Positions 33,238 through 44,771 of a DNA stretch of 64,000 bases are shown here, one piece after another. The position numbers and the translations under genes were made by a program. Source of the stretch: Trifolium pratense (Eukaryota; Streptophyta; Magnoliopsida; Fabales; Fabaceae); NCBI RefSeq assembly GCF_020283565.1, contig NC_060061.1, positions 35,315,362 to 35,379,361 on the forward strand, written 5' to 3'. Positions within the stretch are counted from its first letter, which is position 1; every line of letters starts with the position of its first letter. The notes beneath the pieces were generated by a model that was given only the letters and a program-made list of their open reading frames with translations, did not search any database and was not told the DNA's origin.

Positions 33238-33600
33238 TCACAATTTATTACATTGAGTAGGAACAAAAGAAATATTTTCCTTCTGAAGATCATGATTAAC
33301 CAAAATATTTTGTTGTTGAACATTACCAAATATAGACATTCCATTAGAACCTCCCATAGCTAAACAATCAACACCTATACTTGAATCAGCAATCATATAA
33401 TTTTCACCAGGTAATTCCAAATCACCACCTTTAAAATGAAAAACCAACATAGGAATTTCAACTTCTGTTTTCCCTGATGGTAGAGTAAAACAAACATCTA
33501 AACTGGTCGAACCTGATTTATCGACCGATAATTTTGTTTGCAAAATAAACTCTTTTCTTTAATGTTTCAAAAGCATTTTCTTCAATATAAGTAATTGTTT
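33238..33600 (-). pseudogene. Aspartic protease C-terminal fragment
   Basis: Codes on the minus strand for the last about 100 residues of the protease at 36318, including LDVCFTLPSGK, FHFKGGDLELPGENY and GNVQQQNILVNHDLQ. It keeps the same stop codon and 3' flank. Upstream, extra bases in the CTTTTCTTTAATG stretch near 33550 shift the frame, and homology ends at about 33600, before the second catalytic aspartate motif. Both active-site motifs, the signal peptide and the promoter are missing. It is a non-functional partial duplicate. Confidence 0.9.
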
Positions 33601-33902
33601 GTGATGTCAGAGAGTTATAGAATAATATCGATCGCATCCTTTCTTATCGTCACAAAAAATTTACGGCGAAAGAATGATGCCGAATTCAAGATATAGGTAA
33701 AAACTTGGGACTCAGAGGTCAATTGCAAAAAGAGTACATTAACTTCATCCCGAAGAAACTAATTGGTACTCGAACATGTGACATGTATATATCAATATCA
33801 TGCTCAACTAATATAGAAAGTTACATTATACACAAATGAATTTTATGCCATATTCTAGTTAACAGGTGTGCATTAGATTTAAAATGCCATAATATTCCAT
33901 AC

Positions 33903-35440
33903 TCCAGCCGGTCCTAAATATAAAAGGAAAATAACTTTTTACATTCATTGAGAATCTAATGTATTTAGTCTATAATTGTGGGGGAGACTTCTAAGCCTCG
34001 GTGAGTTTCTTACTACCTCTACTTGGTGTACTAACACCGAGGTCCTGAAAATAGTTGATCACTAATAAACTCATATCCATTGGAGAATAGTATAACATAA
34101 ATAAAAGTGTATCACACAATCATAATCTTGTTCATTTTACAGGAAGCTTCTGAGGTGAGTATTTCTCGAAAGATCCACTAAGGATGTACTCCTCTTAGGA
34201 TGTTCTCCACTACCCGTTGTGACATAGCTATGCCACGTTGGTCTTACTCACATTAATTTCTTAACTTAACGGATTTCCACTTATACAAGGGAATCCTCTC
34301 ATAGCGTAATAAGCTATACTGAATTATGGTTTGCGATTAACCACAATATGATCAACTATACTAATTCTAACATTTTTACTTAACAACCAGTCCCGAGAAA
34401 CTAATATAGCTTATGTTCTCATGCATCTTTACACGGTAATTCACAGAATACTACTGATGGTTTTATATACATTGTGCTAATCACTTAGAGTTCAATAGTA
34501 AGTAAATTGTCATGAAATCAGTCAACTCTAAATTATTACCCCAATCGAATATGGCGTTAATGTGTCTAAATATACGGGAAACTCGCACAAGTCATAAGCT
34601 CTAAATTATCATTAGACCATTCTAAAATTAATTGATGTTGAAATGGTGTGTGAACATATTTTTAATAATCAATGATCATTACCATACGAGTCGGGAGTCA
34701 TCCGGCCCTTAAAACAACAGATTTTTCATAAAAATTAAGTTCTTAAATCAACTCTTAACAATGATGATTGACTCCTAACTTATACCTCATGAAACTACAA
34801 TTATCCAAACATATTCCGAGCACATTTGAGCATGGGGAAGCGAATTACTCAAGCATTTCAAAGTATATCATTTCTAAGCTAATTCATCAAATTTTCTAAC
34901 TTAGTAATTATAAATTCCTATGCTTTGGACTTATGGTTGTCATGTCTCTACTTAAACAAACCACCTGAAATTGAAGTTGAACCTCACTATCGACATCTCC
35001 CGGAGCTGCCAAAATGCAGAATTTGCATATAAGGTACTTCAGAAGCCTTCTGAGACTTCAATATTGATCCAAAAATTACAAAATCAAAACTCAGTCGAAG
35101 GGAGTTTCGTCAGTTTTCCATAGAAACGAAAATCACTCAATTCGGAGTTACAGGGAGAGAGCTATTGCCTTTTGAATGAAAGCTTATACCAGAATACGGG
35201 TTTCACCCAAAAATCACCAATCACTCTTCAAGCTTCAACCCAAGTCCTTCAAGCTCCTAGCTTTGATTGTTCTTATCCTCTACTATGCTCTTTAGCTACT
35301 GCCCTTATATACACAAGTCCTTGCCTCATCAGCTTAATTCTTCAAAGTCTTTGAAAAGTTCTTACTAATTTCAAGTTTCTGTCTAACACCTCCACAAACA
35401 TCAAAAGAGTACATGCAAACCAAGATTCATAGAGATTGAA
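33903..35440. other. Intergenic repeat-like DNA, no gene seen
   Basis: CTCCAGCCGGTCCTAAATATAA at 33903 looks like a MITE terminus. The following 1.4 kb has the mixed composition of an LTR or a decayed element but no frame with recognisable content, and no matching second LTR was found in the window. Confidence 0.4.
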
Positions 35441-35456
35441 AAGTGAAATTCCTTTT

Positions 35457-35587
35457 TTTTTTAACGGCTAAATTTTATTAATAATGGAACTGAGCCCAAG
35501 ATGAGCACGGTACACATAAAAATACAACACAAAGTAAGAAATATAAACGGGTAACACCTAAATCCGCCAATACAAATTACAACCCTT
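35457..35587 (-). mobile_element. 131-bp LINE 3' end with 16-bp target duplication
   Basis: AAAAGTGAAATTCCTT stands at 35441-35456 and again at 35588-35603. On the minus strand the insert reads as a 3' untranslated tail ending TTATTAATAAAATTTAGCCG and then poly(A) (the T run at 35457-35463). It is a severely 5'-truncated LINE insertion. Confidence 0.85.
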
Positions 35588-35867
35588 AAAAGTGAAATTC
35601 CTTAGTGGTGAGAAATTGCACTGTCACTCCCATAGAGAGAAAGAAAGAGGTTTTATTTTACCTTGTTACATAAAGTTTCTAGAAGTGGAATTTTGAAGAA
35701 TGGTCCACATGTATCAGACTATTTGAATTGATGAGTTTACTGAAAGTGGAATGGGAAAATGAAGTGAAGATAGGACCGTATCCCTTTATATACTCACCTT
35801 TGCTTAATTACAATAATGTCCTTAGTCAAAGAGTCTTCCACCTTCATTTTCTATTAACAAAATAGAG

Positions 35868-35965
35868 AAGTTTTTAAGCCACTAAGTTTGGTTTAGTGAT
35901 GAGAGATTTGAGTAGTATGCATGAAATCTTAAGTTCGATTCTCTTTGACACCATTGTAAAAAAAA
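35868..35965 (+). mobile_element. tRNA-derived SINE copy
   Basis: GGTTTAGTGATGAGAGATTTGAGTAGTATGC...AAGTTCGATTCTC...GTAAAAAAAAATAAAAAA. A-box, the TTGAGTAGTATGC block, a B-box with one or two changes and an A tail are all visible. It is the partner of the copy at 32806. Confidence 0.7.
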
Positions 35966-36317
35966 ATAAAAAAATAGAGAGGTTTTTACACCGGAAGAGA
36001 AAACATTTATTTTATTTAAATTTAACCTTCATATATAGAGAAAGATAATCATTTTAAGGTGGATGAGGTCGTTGAGCAAACACAAACATTGTATCTTACA
36101 CAAGGTAAAATTTAAAATCAAACTCTACCATCAACTCATGTATGAAATGTAACATATGATCAATCAAGATTACTTGAATATGCAGAAAGCAAACAGTTCA
36201 TCATATTATTAAACCAACTAAGAGATTTAATCATTACAAGATTAGTACCAAGGCAACATAGAAAAACAAAGTAAAATGATTTTGATGTCCATAAGTCCAT
36301 AACATAACACAAACTCA

Positions 36318-37685
36318 TCACAATTTATTACATTGAGTAGGAACAAAAGAAATAGTTTCTTTCTGAAGATCATGATTAACCAAAATATTTTGTTGTTGAA
36401 CATTACCAATTATAGACATTCCATTAGAAGCTCCCATAGCTAAACAACCAACACCTAAACTTGAATCAGCAATCATATAATTTTCACCAGGTAATTCCAA
36501 ATCACCACCTTTAAAATGAAAAACCAACTTAGGAATTTCGACTTCTGCTTTCCCTGATGGTAGAGTAAAACAAACATCTAAACCGGTCGAACCTGATTTA
36601 TCGACTGGTAATTTTGTTTGTGAAATAAACTCTTTCTTTAATGTTTCAAAAGCATTTTCTTCAATATAAGTAATTGTTGTGCCAGAATCTATAATCACTC
36701 CACCACTTCCATCATCACTAACATCAAAAGTTGATTTCTCAATTGATAATCTTGTGTCACCAACAGTGATTCCTTCAAGTGAAAGATAATAAAAAGATGG
36801 TTGTAATGGATTTTTAATAAGTGGTGTTGTGACATGTTTTGTGACATTAACATTTGCAAAAGAACCTAACAAAAGAACACTTTCTTTTGTGTCATCCATT
36901 GAGGTTAAACAATAAGAGAATTTTTGTTCTTTTAATTGAGAAACCAAAGATAAAGGACCACGTCCTAATCCAACCAAACCTGATGCTTGTTCAAAACCTT
37001 GTCCTTCATTGTCTTCACCACAACCAAAACCAATGTTTTTAACAGAAACTTGGTTTTTTTTATCATCACCAAAAGTAAATGTTTCACTACCTAAAATACC
37101 TTGAGTTGTTGAATAATCACCATATGAATAATCATAATTGCAAACATTGTTGCTGCAAGATGAGGAAGGTAAAGCATTGCATAGATTACTACTACATGAG
37201 AGTTTAGAAAAAGTTGAGGATTTTTTTGGATCAAAGATTGGTGTTGGTTGTTTGTAACATTGTGAACAAGGCTTACATTGAGTCCATATGAGATCACTTC
37301 CTGTGTCCAAAACTGCAGGGTAAGAAATTGGTGGTGTTCCGATCGATAATTCCATTAGATACTCGCCGTTTCCGGCGTGAATTGGTGCTTCCAATTGAGA
37401 AGAATCTTGAGTTGTTGATGCGGCTAAAACCATTGCATTAAGTCTTTGGAGTCGGCTATGTCCTCGGTTGATGCCATGTTGAACTCGCTCGAGTTTCGTC
37501 AAGTTCTTGCCCGAATCAACATGGCGAAGAGTGACTCGGAACCCTCCTTGAGAAATTTTGTGATGCTTGAGAGATCCTCTTGATGTTGAAGATATTGGAT
37601 GAACAAAGAGAATTGTTACTAATAGTGTCACCAACATGACACATTTTGAACAATTTTGTGTAGCCATGAACATTAGGTTATACAA
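36318..37685 (-). CDS. Nepenthesin-type aspartic protease (A1B family), single exon
   Basis: The 455-codon intronless frame encodes a secreted pepsin-like protease. A hydrophobic N-terminus (VMLVTLLVTILFVHPISS) is a signal peptide. A short prosegment follows, with RVTLRHVDSGKNLTKLERV. The first catalytic motif is VLDTGSDLIWTQC (about residue 127) and the second is IIDSGTTITYIEE (about residue 330). The Cys-rich nepenthesin insert (CSSNLCNALPSSSCSNNVC) lies near residues 165-185. Length and layout are normal for plant CDR1/nepenthesin-like enzymes, some of which act in the apoplast in defence. Translation may instead start at the Met at 37667 (MATQNCSK), which gives a cleaner signal peptide. 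The 3' part was duplicated to 33238. The substrate is unknown. Confidence 0.9.
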   Translation of the reverse strand: MYNLMFMATQNCSKCVMLVTLLVTILFVHPISSTSRGSLKHHKISQGGFRVTLRHVDSGKNLTKLERVQHGINRGHSRLQRLNAMVLAASTTQDSSQLEAPIHAGNGEYLMELSIGTPPISYPAVLDTGSDLIWTQCKPCSQCYKQPTPIFDPKKSSTFSKLSCSSNLCNALPSSSCSNNVCNYDYSYGDYSTTQGILGSETFTFGDDKKNQVSVKNIGFGCGEDNEGQGFEQASGLVGLGRGPLSLVSQLKEQKFSYCLTSMDDTKESVLLLGSFANVNVTKHVTTPLIKNPLQPSFYYLSLEGITVGDTRLSIEKSTFDVSDDGSGGVIIDSGTTITYIEENAFETLKKEFISQTKLPVDKSGSTGLDVCFTLPSGKAEVEIPKLVFHFKGGDLELPGENYMIADSSLGVGCLAMGASNGMSIIGNVQQQNILVNHDLQKETISFVPTQCNKL

Positions 37686-37765
37686 AAAGGACTTGTATAA
37701 ATAATAATGAGCTATGAAAATATTTTGAGTTGAGTGAATGAGAAGGGTGATTGGAAATTGTGGGA

Positions 37766-37778
37766 ATATATATATAAA
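37766..37778 (-). promoter_or_regulatory. Putative TATA box of the aspartic protease gene
   Basis: The minus-strand sequence TTTTTATATATATATTCCC lies about 85 bp upstream of the first ATG and would give a short leader. A second candidate, TTTATACAAG near 37692-37701, is too close to the first ATG but would suit the internal Met at 37667 only with almost no leader. Confidence 0.35.
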
Positions 37779-40700
37779 AAGAATTTGTCTTAATTAATCA
37801 CATGAGAAATGAGGAACTTAAGTGTAACGTTTTTTCCATTACAATGTAGTGGAGAAAATAAAGAGGTAAGTAATTAGAGAGACGTAATTAGAGAGATGTA
37901 ATATAGGTTTAGTGGTGAATGGGAAGTTAAGATATGAGTGTAGTGTCGCAACAAATACCGGGTCTATGGCGTTATGGTAGGTAAGATTATTATTATTATT
38001 ATTTGAAAAACATCTAAGCTAAGGCAACATTGTTGTGACAAAAAAGCAAGGAGTCTCTAACACGTACAATTGAGAGTTGTTCTTGGATTATACGAAGGAC
38101 AAACTATGATTTGTCTTGTTGGTAAAACGTGGGAGAATGGGGGTGGCTTGGATTTAAGGATTATCAACAATTTGTATTTTGTGGTGTTTTCTTTCTTGTA
38201 TTTCCTTAATAGGCATCATTTTGGATGACTAATTAATATAGGATAATCATGAATTTGGTGAACCATAAAATGAATACAAATCATTTTGTATGACTAATAA
38301 TTATAATATAGGATAATCATGATTCATGAATTGGGTGAACTATTTCTCATATGAATATGAATACAAATCATTAAACCTATAGAAAAGTGGTGTTTGTAGT
38401 GTATAAAATAAGCTTGTATTAATTTTATTTATTGTATACCCTACATCTTTTTGTTAACCTATTTATCCCTTTCCTCTCCTTATTAATTTCTTTATACTTT
38501 GGTTTCTTTCACAATTGGATTTCTATCTAAAAGTTGTGGAAGTGATTGGATTAGATAGGTTGGGTGGACAAACATGGTTTACTAATTTTCTACAAAGAGT
38601 GGAGAGTGAGCTTTGTTTCAATTCTACGCATCAATTGAGATGGAAAGCAAAATGTAGGTTGATAATCCTTTTTTAGTTAGGTGAGAAGGCCCTATAGACA
38701 AATATATTATCCCAATATGTTTGCCAATTATACTTTATATTATGCTTTGCTATAAATATAGTTAGATTAATGAGAATAATGTGATTTTCACACTATTTTT
38801 TGGTATAATGTGATGTTACACAATACTTAATGTAGCTGAATTCACATTCAACATTTAGCATATTGATCATAACAAGTCTAAATGTAATAAGAAAAATTGG
38901 GTGTAATCTCTTCTTTTGGTTCTTAATTGGGCGTACTCAACGCACCTATTTGCTGCTTGTAACTTATGCTATTTTTAGTTTAGTATAATGAAAATGGTAC
39001 TTAAAATTGGTGCACAAAATTAGTTTATGATAAAGTGACAATGTTCGATACCTTGGTACCCAAGAGACAATTAAAAGAATCAAGGACGAGGGACCCCGAC
39101 ACCATGTGGAAGAGAGTGAGACGATCGATCAGGGACATTGTGGGACATCGAGGTGACCCCGAAAACTGTTTTTTCTAATGTGAAAGGACTTTGTTAATCA
39201 AAATTAAGTAGTTAGTAATGAGAAAATAAAATTCACCTATAATTAATTATGTAAATAGTATATCAACTATTAATTTATTTATGAATAATTCACTTTATAC
39301 TTTAAAATGAGTTGGTATTTGATTAGATAAACCACATCTGACAAGAAAAGCCCATCTAACTGGAGAGGGAGCCATAAGAAATTAAGAATGTTAAGAATAC
39401 AAAGTAGTCATCTAAAATTAACTATCTTTGTGATGTCAGTGAGAGTTATAGAATATCACATCCTTTCTTATCGTCACAAAATTTAAGCTGAAAGAATGAT
39501 GCTCAATTCAAATATAGGTAAAAACTTCGGACTCAAAGGATCACTTACAAAAAGAGTACATTAACTTCATCCCGAAGAAACTAATTGGGACTCGAACATG
39601 TGACGTGTATGATACAAGCTATATTATGCTCAACTAATATAGAAAGTTACATTATACACAGATGAATTTTATGCCATATTCTTGTTAGCAGGTGTGCATT
39701 AGATTTGAAATGACATAATATTCCAGTGACTATATAGTATTGGTTAAGGAAGATCGCCTACATTATTCCAAAATAATAGTAGTAAAGTAAAAAAAAGGTA
39801 GCAGGTCTATGACTATGAGGCATGTTTGACCTGTACCCTTTGAGTAAAGTTATCCCTTACTCAATTGTAGCATGATGTGGATATGATTATTGGTAGTGCA
39901 TGGCCATCTATGATCAATGTCACTTTCCTTAATCACCAAACCATTCAAATTTCAATTATCATTTTCCTGCAAGTTTGCAATATAACAGAACAAGGCTCCA
40001 CAAAACCACAACTTTTGGCTTTGAAACTTCAAGGTGACGATGACGCAACTCTCTTACTTGTCGCTCCACAGGGCTAGTGGTAAATAGGCCAAATGGGTCA
40101 GGGGTCAGGACTCAGGGCAAATCAATAGACTTTTCTACTGATGGGAAGTGGGGACTATGAGTATGTAAATTAGATGGTATATACATATGAACAAATATAT
40201 AAAATGCATTTGGTGTTCTACTGCTACACCTTACTTTTAAGATTCATAGTACTGATGATGTTGCTGCTCATTTCTCCTAGTCTATAAAGGCCATGCTTCT
40301 AAACTACTCATCTTAATGAATTTCCTTTGAAAAAGTGGCCAACAACAACAAAACATACGATCAACCAAAACAAATCCTTGCAAAGAGGCGTTAAAATGAC
40401 AAGTGTCAGAGAAACTATACAGATCCTCGAGTCAAGACAATACTCGTACCGTAGTCTAGTAGCATATTGCATACTACTTCAACTTTGAAAGTTTTTATTC
40501 TAGCAAGTGGGCAAGGTTGACCAACCAATTTTTAATTGGTCCACCTGTGCACATCATCAAACATGTACAATTTGGAGTCTTTACGAATCATATTTTGTAA
40601 GTGTATGTTTAATCATTGACTACTGCCTCCGGAATGAAAATTTCAAAACAAGTGAAAGAGGAAAACCATTTTGTCATGTAAAGCAAATAAACCTCGAAAC

Positions 40701-40880
40701 AGTAGTAACTCAAATAAAATACTAACATTTTAAATTTTCTTTGATCTTGTAAGTTGAAATAAAGCAAATTGCAAGCTCAACTGTAGGAGTATCAAATTTT
40801 CATTCAAGATCATGGTTTCTAACAATGGTACAGTTGTACAGATAAGTTTGGGGGTATAAAATGACATCACATAACAGTAA
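37779..40880. other. Intergenic DNA between the protease and ARGLU1
   Basis: No gene seen. 39430-39725 is the far end of the duplicated unit, matching 33601-33900. Frames near 39877-40077 and 40507-40951 have no family resemblance. Confidence 0.55.
39430..39725. repeat. Right-hand partner of the 33601-33900 segment
   Basis: The two share GTGATGTCAG(T)GAGAGTTATAGAAT, ATCCTTTCTTATCGTCACAAAA, CATTAACTTCATCCCGAAGA and a TAGATTT(G/A)AAATG(A/C)CATAATATTCCA end. It marks the upstream limit of the duplicated unit. Confidence 0.8.
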
Positions 40881-42265
40881 TTACAAACCGTATGAGTTAG
40901 CCCTAGATTTGTTCTTACCCATAGAATTGATCCGATTAGCATGTTCTTCATCCTCCAATTTCTTTCTCCGAGCAGTCTCTTCTTTCTGTCTCCGAATCAT
41001 CTCTAATTCCCTTTGCCGTTCCTCCTCCTTTCGCTGCAGCTCTAAAGCTTCTCTTCTCTGAGACTCTTCCACTCTCCTCCTATTCTCTTCAAGCATCTTA
41101 TCCAGCTCTTCTCTCTCTTTCCGAGCTTGTTCCTGGAGAATGTCAACAAAACATCACAATCCTCAAATCAGAACACCGGGAGAAAAAAAAAACATCATTA
41201 AGACTTCAGCCTCCCCCTAGAAGCCATACGTCAGTATTTAATGATAGAGACTCATTCAACACAGACACATGATTATTATAGTGCTAATGAGTCAAGAATC
41301 AATATAATAAAAGATGTGAAATTTTAAGCTAATGTTTCAGTACAAATCTTGAATCAAATTTGGGAATCCATTGAATTTCCAAGAACCCTTTTTATGATCT
41401 GAATATCTGAATGCTGGGTTTTGCAGAGTGGCACCTTGTTTACCAGATAAAGATGCTCGTAACGTATCTCAAACCAAGACTTCATTCATGCACAAACTCA
41501 GCCACCAAAATATAACACAATTTCAATACTACAAAGTTGAAAACCTAATCAATAACTTGCACACGATTATCCTTTTCAGACAAAAGGGTGGTGAAAAAAA
41601 ATCACAGAATACTTACTTCTTTCCTTCTAGCTTCAGTAAGAGCGTCTTGCTTTTCTTTTTCAAGTTGAATTTCAACATCGTCAAACAATTTTGTGACACC
41701 CTCTGCAACACGTCTTTCAATTTCTAACTTAACTTCCTCTGAATTAAGCTTCTCGTCCACATTTTTTCGAATCGCTTCTTCTATTCTTCTCGCAGTCTCT
41801 TCTTCCAACAATCTCAATTCCTCCTCGCGTTGACTCTTGGTACTACCAAATTCAAAATATTGAACAACATAAATAAACAAACTAACGAAATAGAAACCGC
41901 ACAAGCAAGTAATGCAATTTGAATTTCTATACCAAAAGACGACATCATCAATCGTAGAAGATATGAACTCTCAAGTTTTCATCTAAGAAAAAAATTTCTG
42001 AATAATACTTGAAAGTGAATTCTATCTAATTGAATTGATTCAATACAAAGAAGCACCGTTTTTATATATGAAAATGAAACTATCGAAATCCTGGCTCAAC
42101 TAGCAGAAATGCTGAAATTGTTAGGTCGGACGCCACGACGAGGGTTATGTTACTTTGTGTGTGCGAATTTTCAATGGCTTATCGTTTCGTCTATCTAAAT
42201 AACAAAACTAACCAGCAAACTAACAGATAAACAGAAGGTAACTAACTAACAAACTAAGTAGCTAG

Positions 42266-42297
<32 letters not shown>

Positions 42298-42552
42298 TTA
42301 ACCGATTAAAGTAACAGAAATGGTTGAAACAAAAGAAAGAGTAAGGTTATTTAGGTACCTTTTGTTGTTTAGAGTTGGTGGATGGTCTTTTTTGTGTTTG
42401 GGAGTGGGAGAGCGTGGTCTGTGTGGAGGAGAGAGTGAAGAAGAGCTTCGGCTTCTATGTCTACGGTGGCGACGGGATCGGCGATGTGAGGGAGATCGGG
42501 AACGAGAGTGTCTTCTTCTGTATGAAGGTGAACGTGACAAGCTTCGACCCAT
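40881..42552 (-). CDS. ARGLU1: ARGLU1-like arginine/glutamate-rich protein, 3 exons
   Basis: Spliced as 42359-42552, 41617-41842 and 40881-41132, giving 223 codons plus stop. ARGLU1 proteins are nuclear factors linking transcription (Mediator) and pre-mRNA splicing. Exon 1 encodes an RS-type N-terminus (MGRSLSRSPSYRRR, then RSRSPSHRRSRRHRRHRSRS). Exons 2 and 3 encode the long charged helix, with EEETARRIEEAIRK, LNSEEVKLEIERR, EELDKMLEENRRRVEE, and near the end MGKNKSR. The start at 42552 is the first ATG in frame with the RS domain; an upstream open stretch has no ATG. In the family more residues usually follow GKNKSR, but here the frame stops five codons later, so the C-terminus may use a further exon or is shortened. 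The 5' leader lies at about 42553-42650. Confidence 0.88.
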
Positions 42553-42652
42553 TCCCAAAACCCGACCGAAAACCCTACTCAACACTGCACCACTTTCTAT
42601 TGCTTCATTCAATTTCAATTCAATTCAATTCATTTAATTACAGTAATTAAAT

Positions 42653-44771
42653 TAAATTCAAAAGTTTTTTTTTTTTTTTTGACAAAAATTAAATTCAAAA
42701 GTTAATTTAATAATTTAATAAATAAATGTATGTGTATAATAACCGAACCGAATCAGACGATTTCAACCGGTTGAACCGAATTGGCGTATATTCGTGACAT
42801 TTTATAAATTCGGAGGGAGTATCGTTTAATTATTTGGGAGGTTTAATTGCAATTCTGTCTTTATTTAACCGGTTTAAGACGATTGAATTACGGTTGAAAG
42901 TTTTATCACTTGATGGTAATTCGTTAATGAACCAACTTCATTATCAATATCCATAAAACTATGACACAAGTGTTTTGGGTATGGGAAGAGCTACCGATAA
43001 TAATGCTTACAGTCACCACGGATTTAGACATGAAAATCTAGTATAGCTAAAATCTTAAAGTAAATGTAACAAAAAAAATATAAAAATTAAGAAACAATGA
43101 GCATAAAAAAAATAATGTATTTTTTTGAATTGGCTAAAAATTTATTGATATGAAGTGCTAGAACATCAAAGTACAGAGAATAAAAATAAATAAAAGGGCA
43201 GGAACCAGGCCAGAACAAAAAATAGCAGCAAAAAATAGCAGGAGTAGCAAAAAAATCCCGTACTACTACTAGGAGCAGAACAATTTAGCCCATCTGTGAT
43301 GCAGTACAGGAAAACAGAGCAGAAAATAGCAACAAAAAACTAGGAGCAGCGCACTTGTTCTTGATACAAAAGTTGAAACTAATAGCAGAGAGAAACACAC
43401 ATTTACAACTACATATTTATTGTGTTTAATTTTAAAAATAACAAATTGGAGCAGCAAAATGATAAGTATGAACACAAGGCATGTTTTGAGGGAGAATGGT
43501 TACACGTTATCTACATCAAAAGCACGAAAAACTAGCAAAAAAACACAATAGCCAAGCCATACACTAGACCAAAAACAAAAAACAAAAATAACAGCATCAG
43601 AGACAGAAACTGAAACCCACAACACAGTCACATAACAGGGATCATAATAAGTTGAATCAGAAGTTCATAACATATAAAATATGAATCCAGAAAAAATAAG
43701 AGTGAAATTAAGGTTTTAAATTTTATGGTTTGAAAATTGGAAGAAAAAAATTGAAAAATCTGGTGTGGCTGCCCCTACTTGTGTTCGTCCATGCTCTAAG
43801 TAAAAGTTTGAATTTGTTTTTGTGTTGGGTTTTGCGCATCTCAATATGCTCTAAACATAAATCTACAACCTTAAATTAATTATTCTTAGGCACACATATT
43901 GTACATAGTTTATAAAAAAATAAAAGATAAAAGAATCGATTAATATTAGATGATGTGACTAAATTATTTTTTTTTTTTTTCAATGATGTGTGTGGCCTAA
44001 ATATAATGATTTAAGATTGTGTACAAGTTATAATTTCTCCCGTCTCCATCCTTTCGGTAGAATTAAATAAGGACACATATGAAAAAGAACATTGTTTTGA
44101 ATGTTACATGTTCAACTCTTTAATAGTTTAAACATTAATAGTTTAAACATTACTTTTCCAAAATAAACATGCATAAGAGAGTTCAAAGTATACATAATAA
44201 TATTGTTTTTCATAGGTCAATAAATATAATTTTTAGGAGAAATAATTTTATTATCTTTTATCGATGTATAATTATCGTGCCTATAAGATAAGAGAAGTAA
44301 ATTAGCATTACTTTTTTATTCTTTAACAATAGGGGCGGACCCCAAGGGGTGCAATTACACTATTGGGAATAGCGAATAAATTTATAATGGTTAATTTATA
44401 AGCTAGTTTTTAGCTTATAACAAATAAGTTAGTTGATTAAATTTGTAGTATTTAATAAAATTAACGGTTGACTGGCTTATAAGCTTACGCAGATATACTA
44501 AGCTTCTAAATACATACTTTATCCTAAAAATAAAAACCTAGAATCTTTCTCAGAGAGTTGTCATTTGCTATGTAAAAGTTGAAAGACACATGAGCTTCAT
44601 TGATTGACTATGCACTCTGCATTTTTTCAACATCACATCACATCCATATGCAATGCTGATGCAACACACACACATGCTTTATCTTTCTCTTTCTCTTTCT
44701 TTTGTTGTCTTCAACCACTTCTCCATTTTTCTATCTACCATCTTAACATCACAACCATTTCTTACAGTAAA
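42653..44771. other. Intergenic DNA, 5' leader of the next gene at its end
   Basis: AT-rich. CGGAGGGAGTA near 42811 is a lone Stowaway-like end. 43180-43400 is low-complexity DNA with repeated AGCAGNA words. About 44590-44771 is probably promoter and leader of the gene starting at 44772, with CT-rich runs near 44680-44710. Confidence 0.5.

Larger units (their letters stand above)
32769..33902. repeat. Left copy of a segmental tandem duplication, internally deleted
   Basis: 32769-33600 matches 35848-36672, and 33601-33900 matches 39430-39725, in the same order and orientation. The left copy therefore equals the right unit (35848-39725) with the middle 2.75 kb missing. The junction lies at AATTGTTTGTGATGTC, with a few bases of shared sequence (TTGTG) between the two parental sites. 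Confidence 0.8.

Noticed and set aside
42553..42618. An upstream extension of the ARGLU1 frame (starting KLNEAIESG)
   Set aside because: It begins with a TTG rather than an ATG; the family starts at MGRS, encoded at 42552.
44604..44771. Longer N-terminus for the gene at 44772
   Set aside because: The upstream in-frame codons are CT-rich and His/Phe-rich, typical of a 5' leader.
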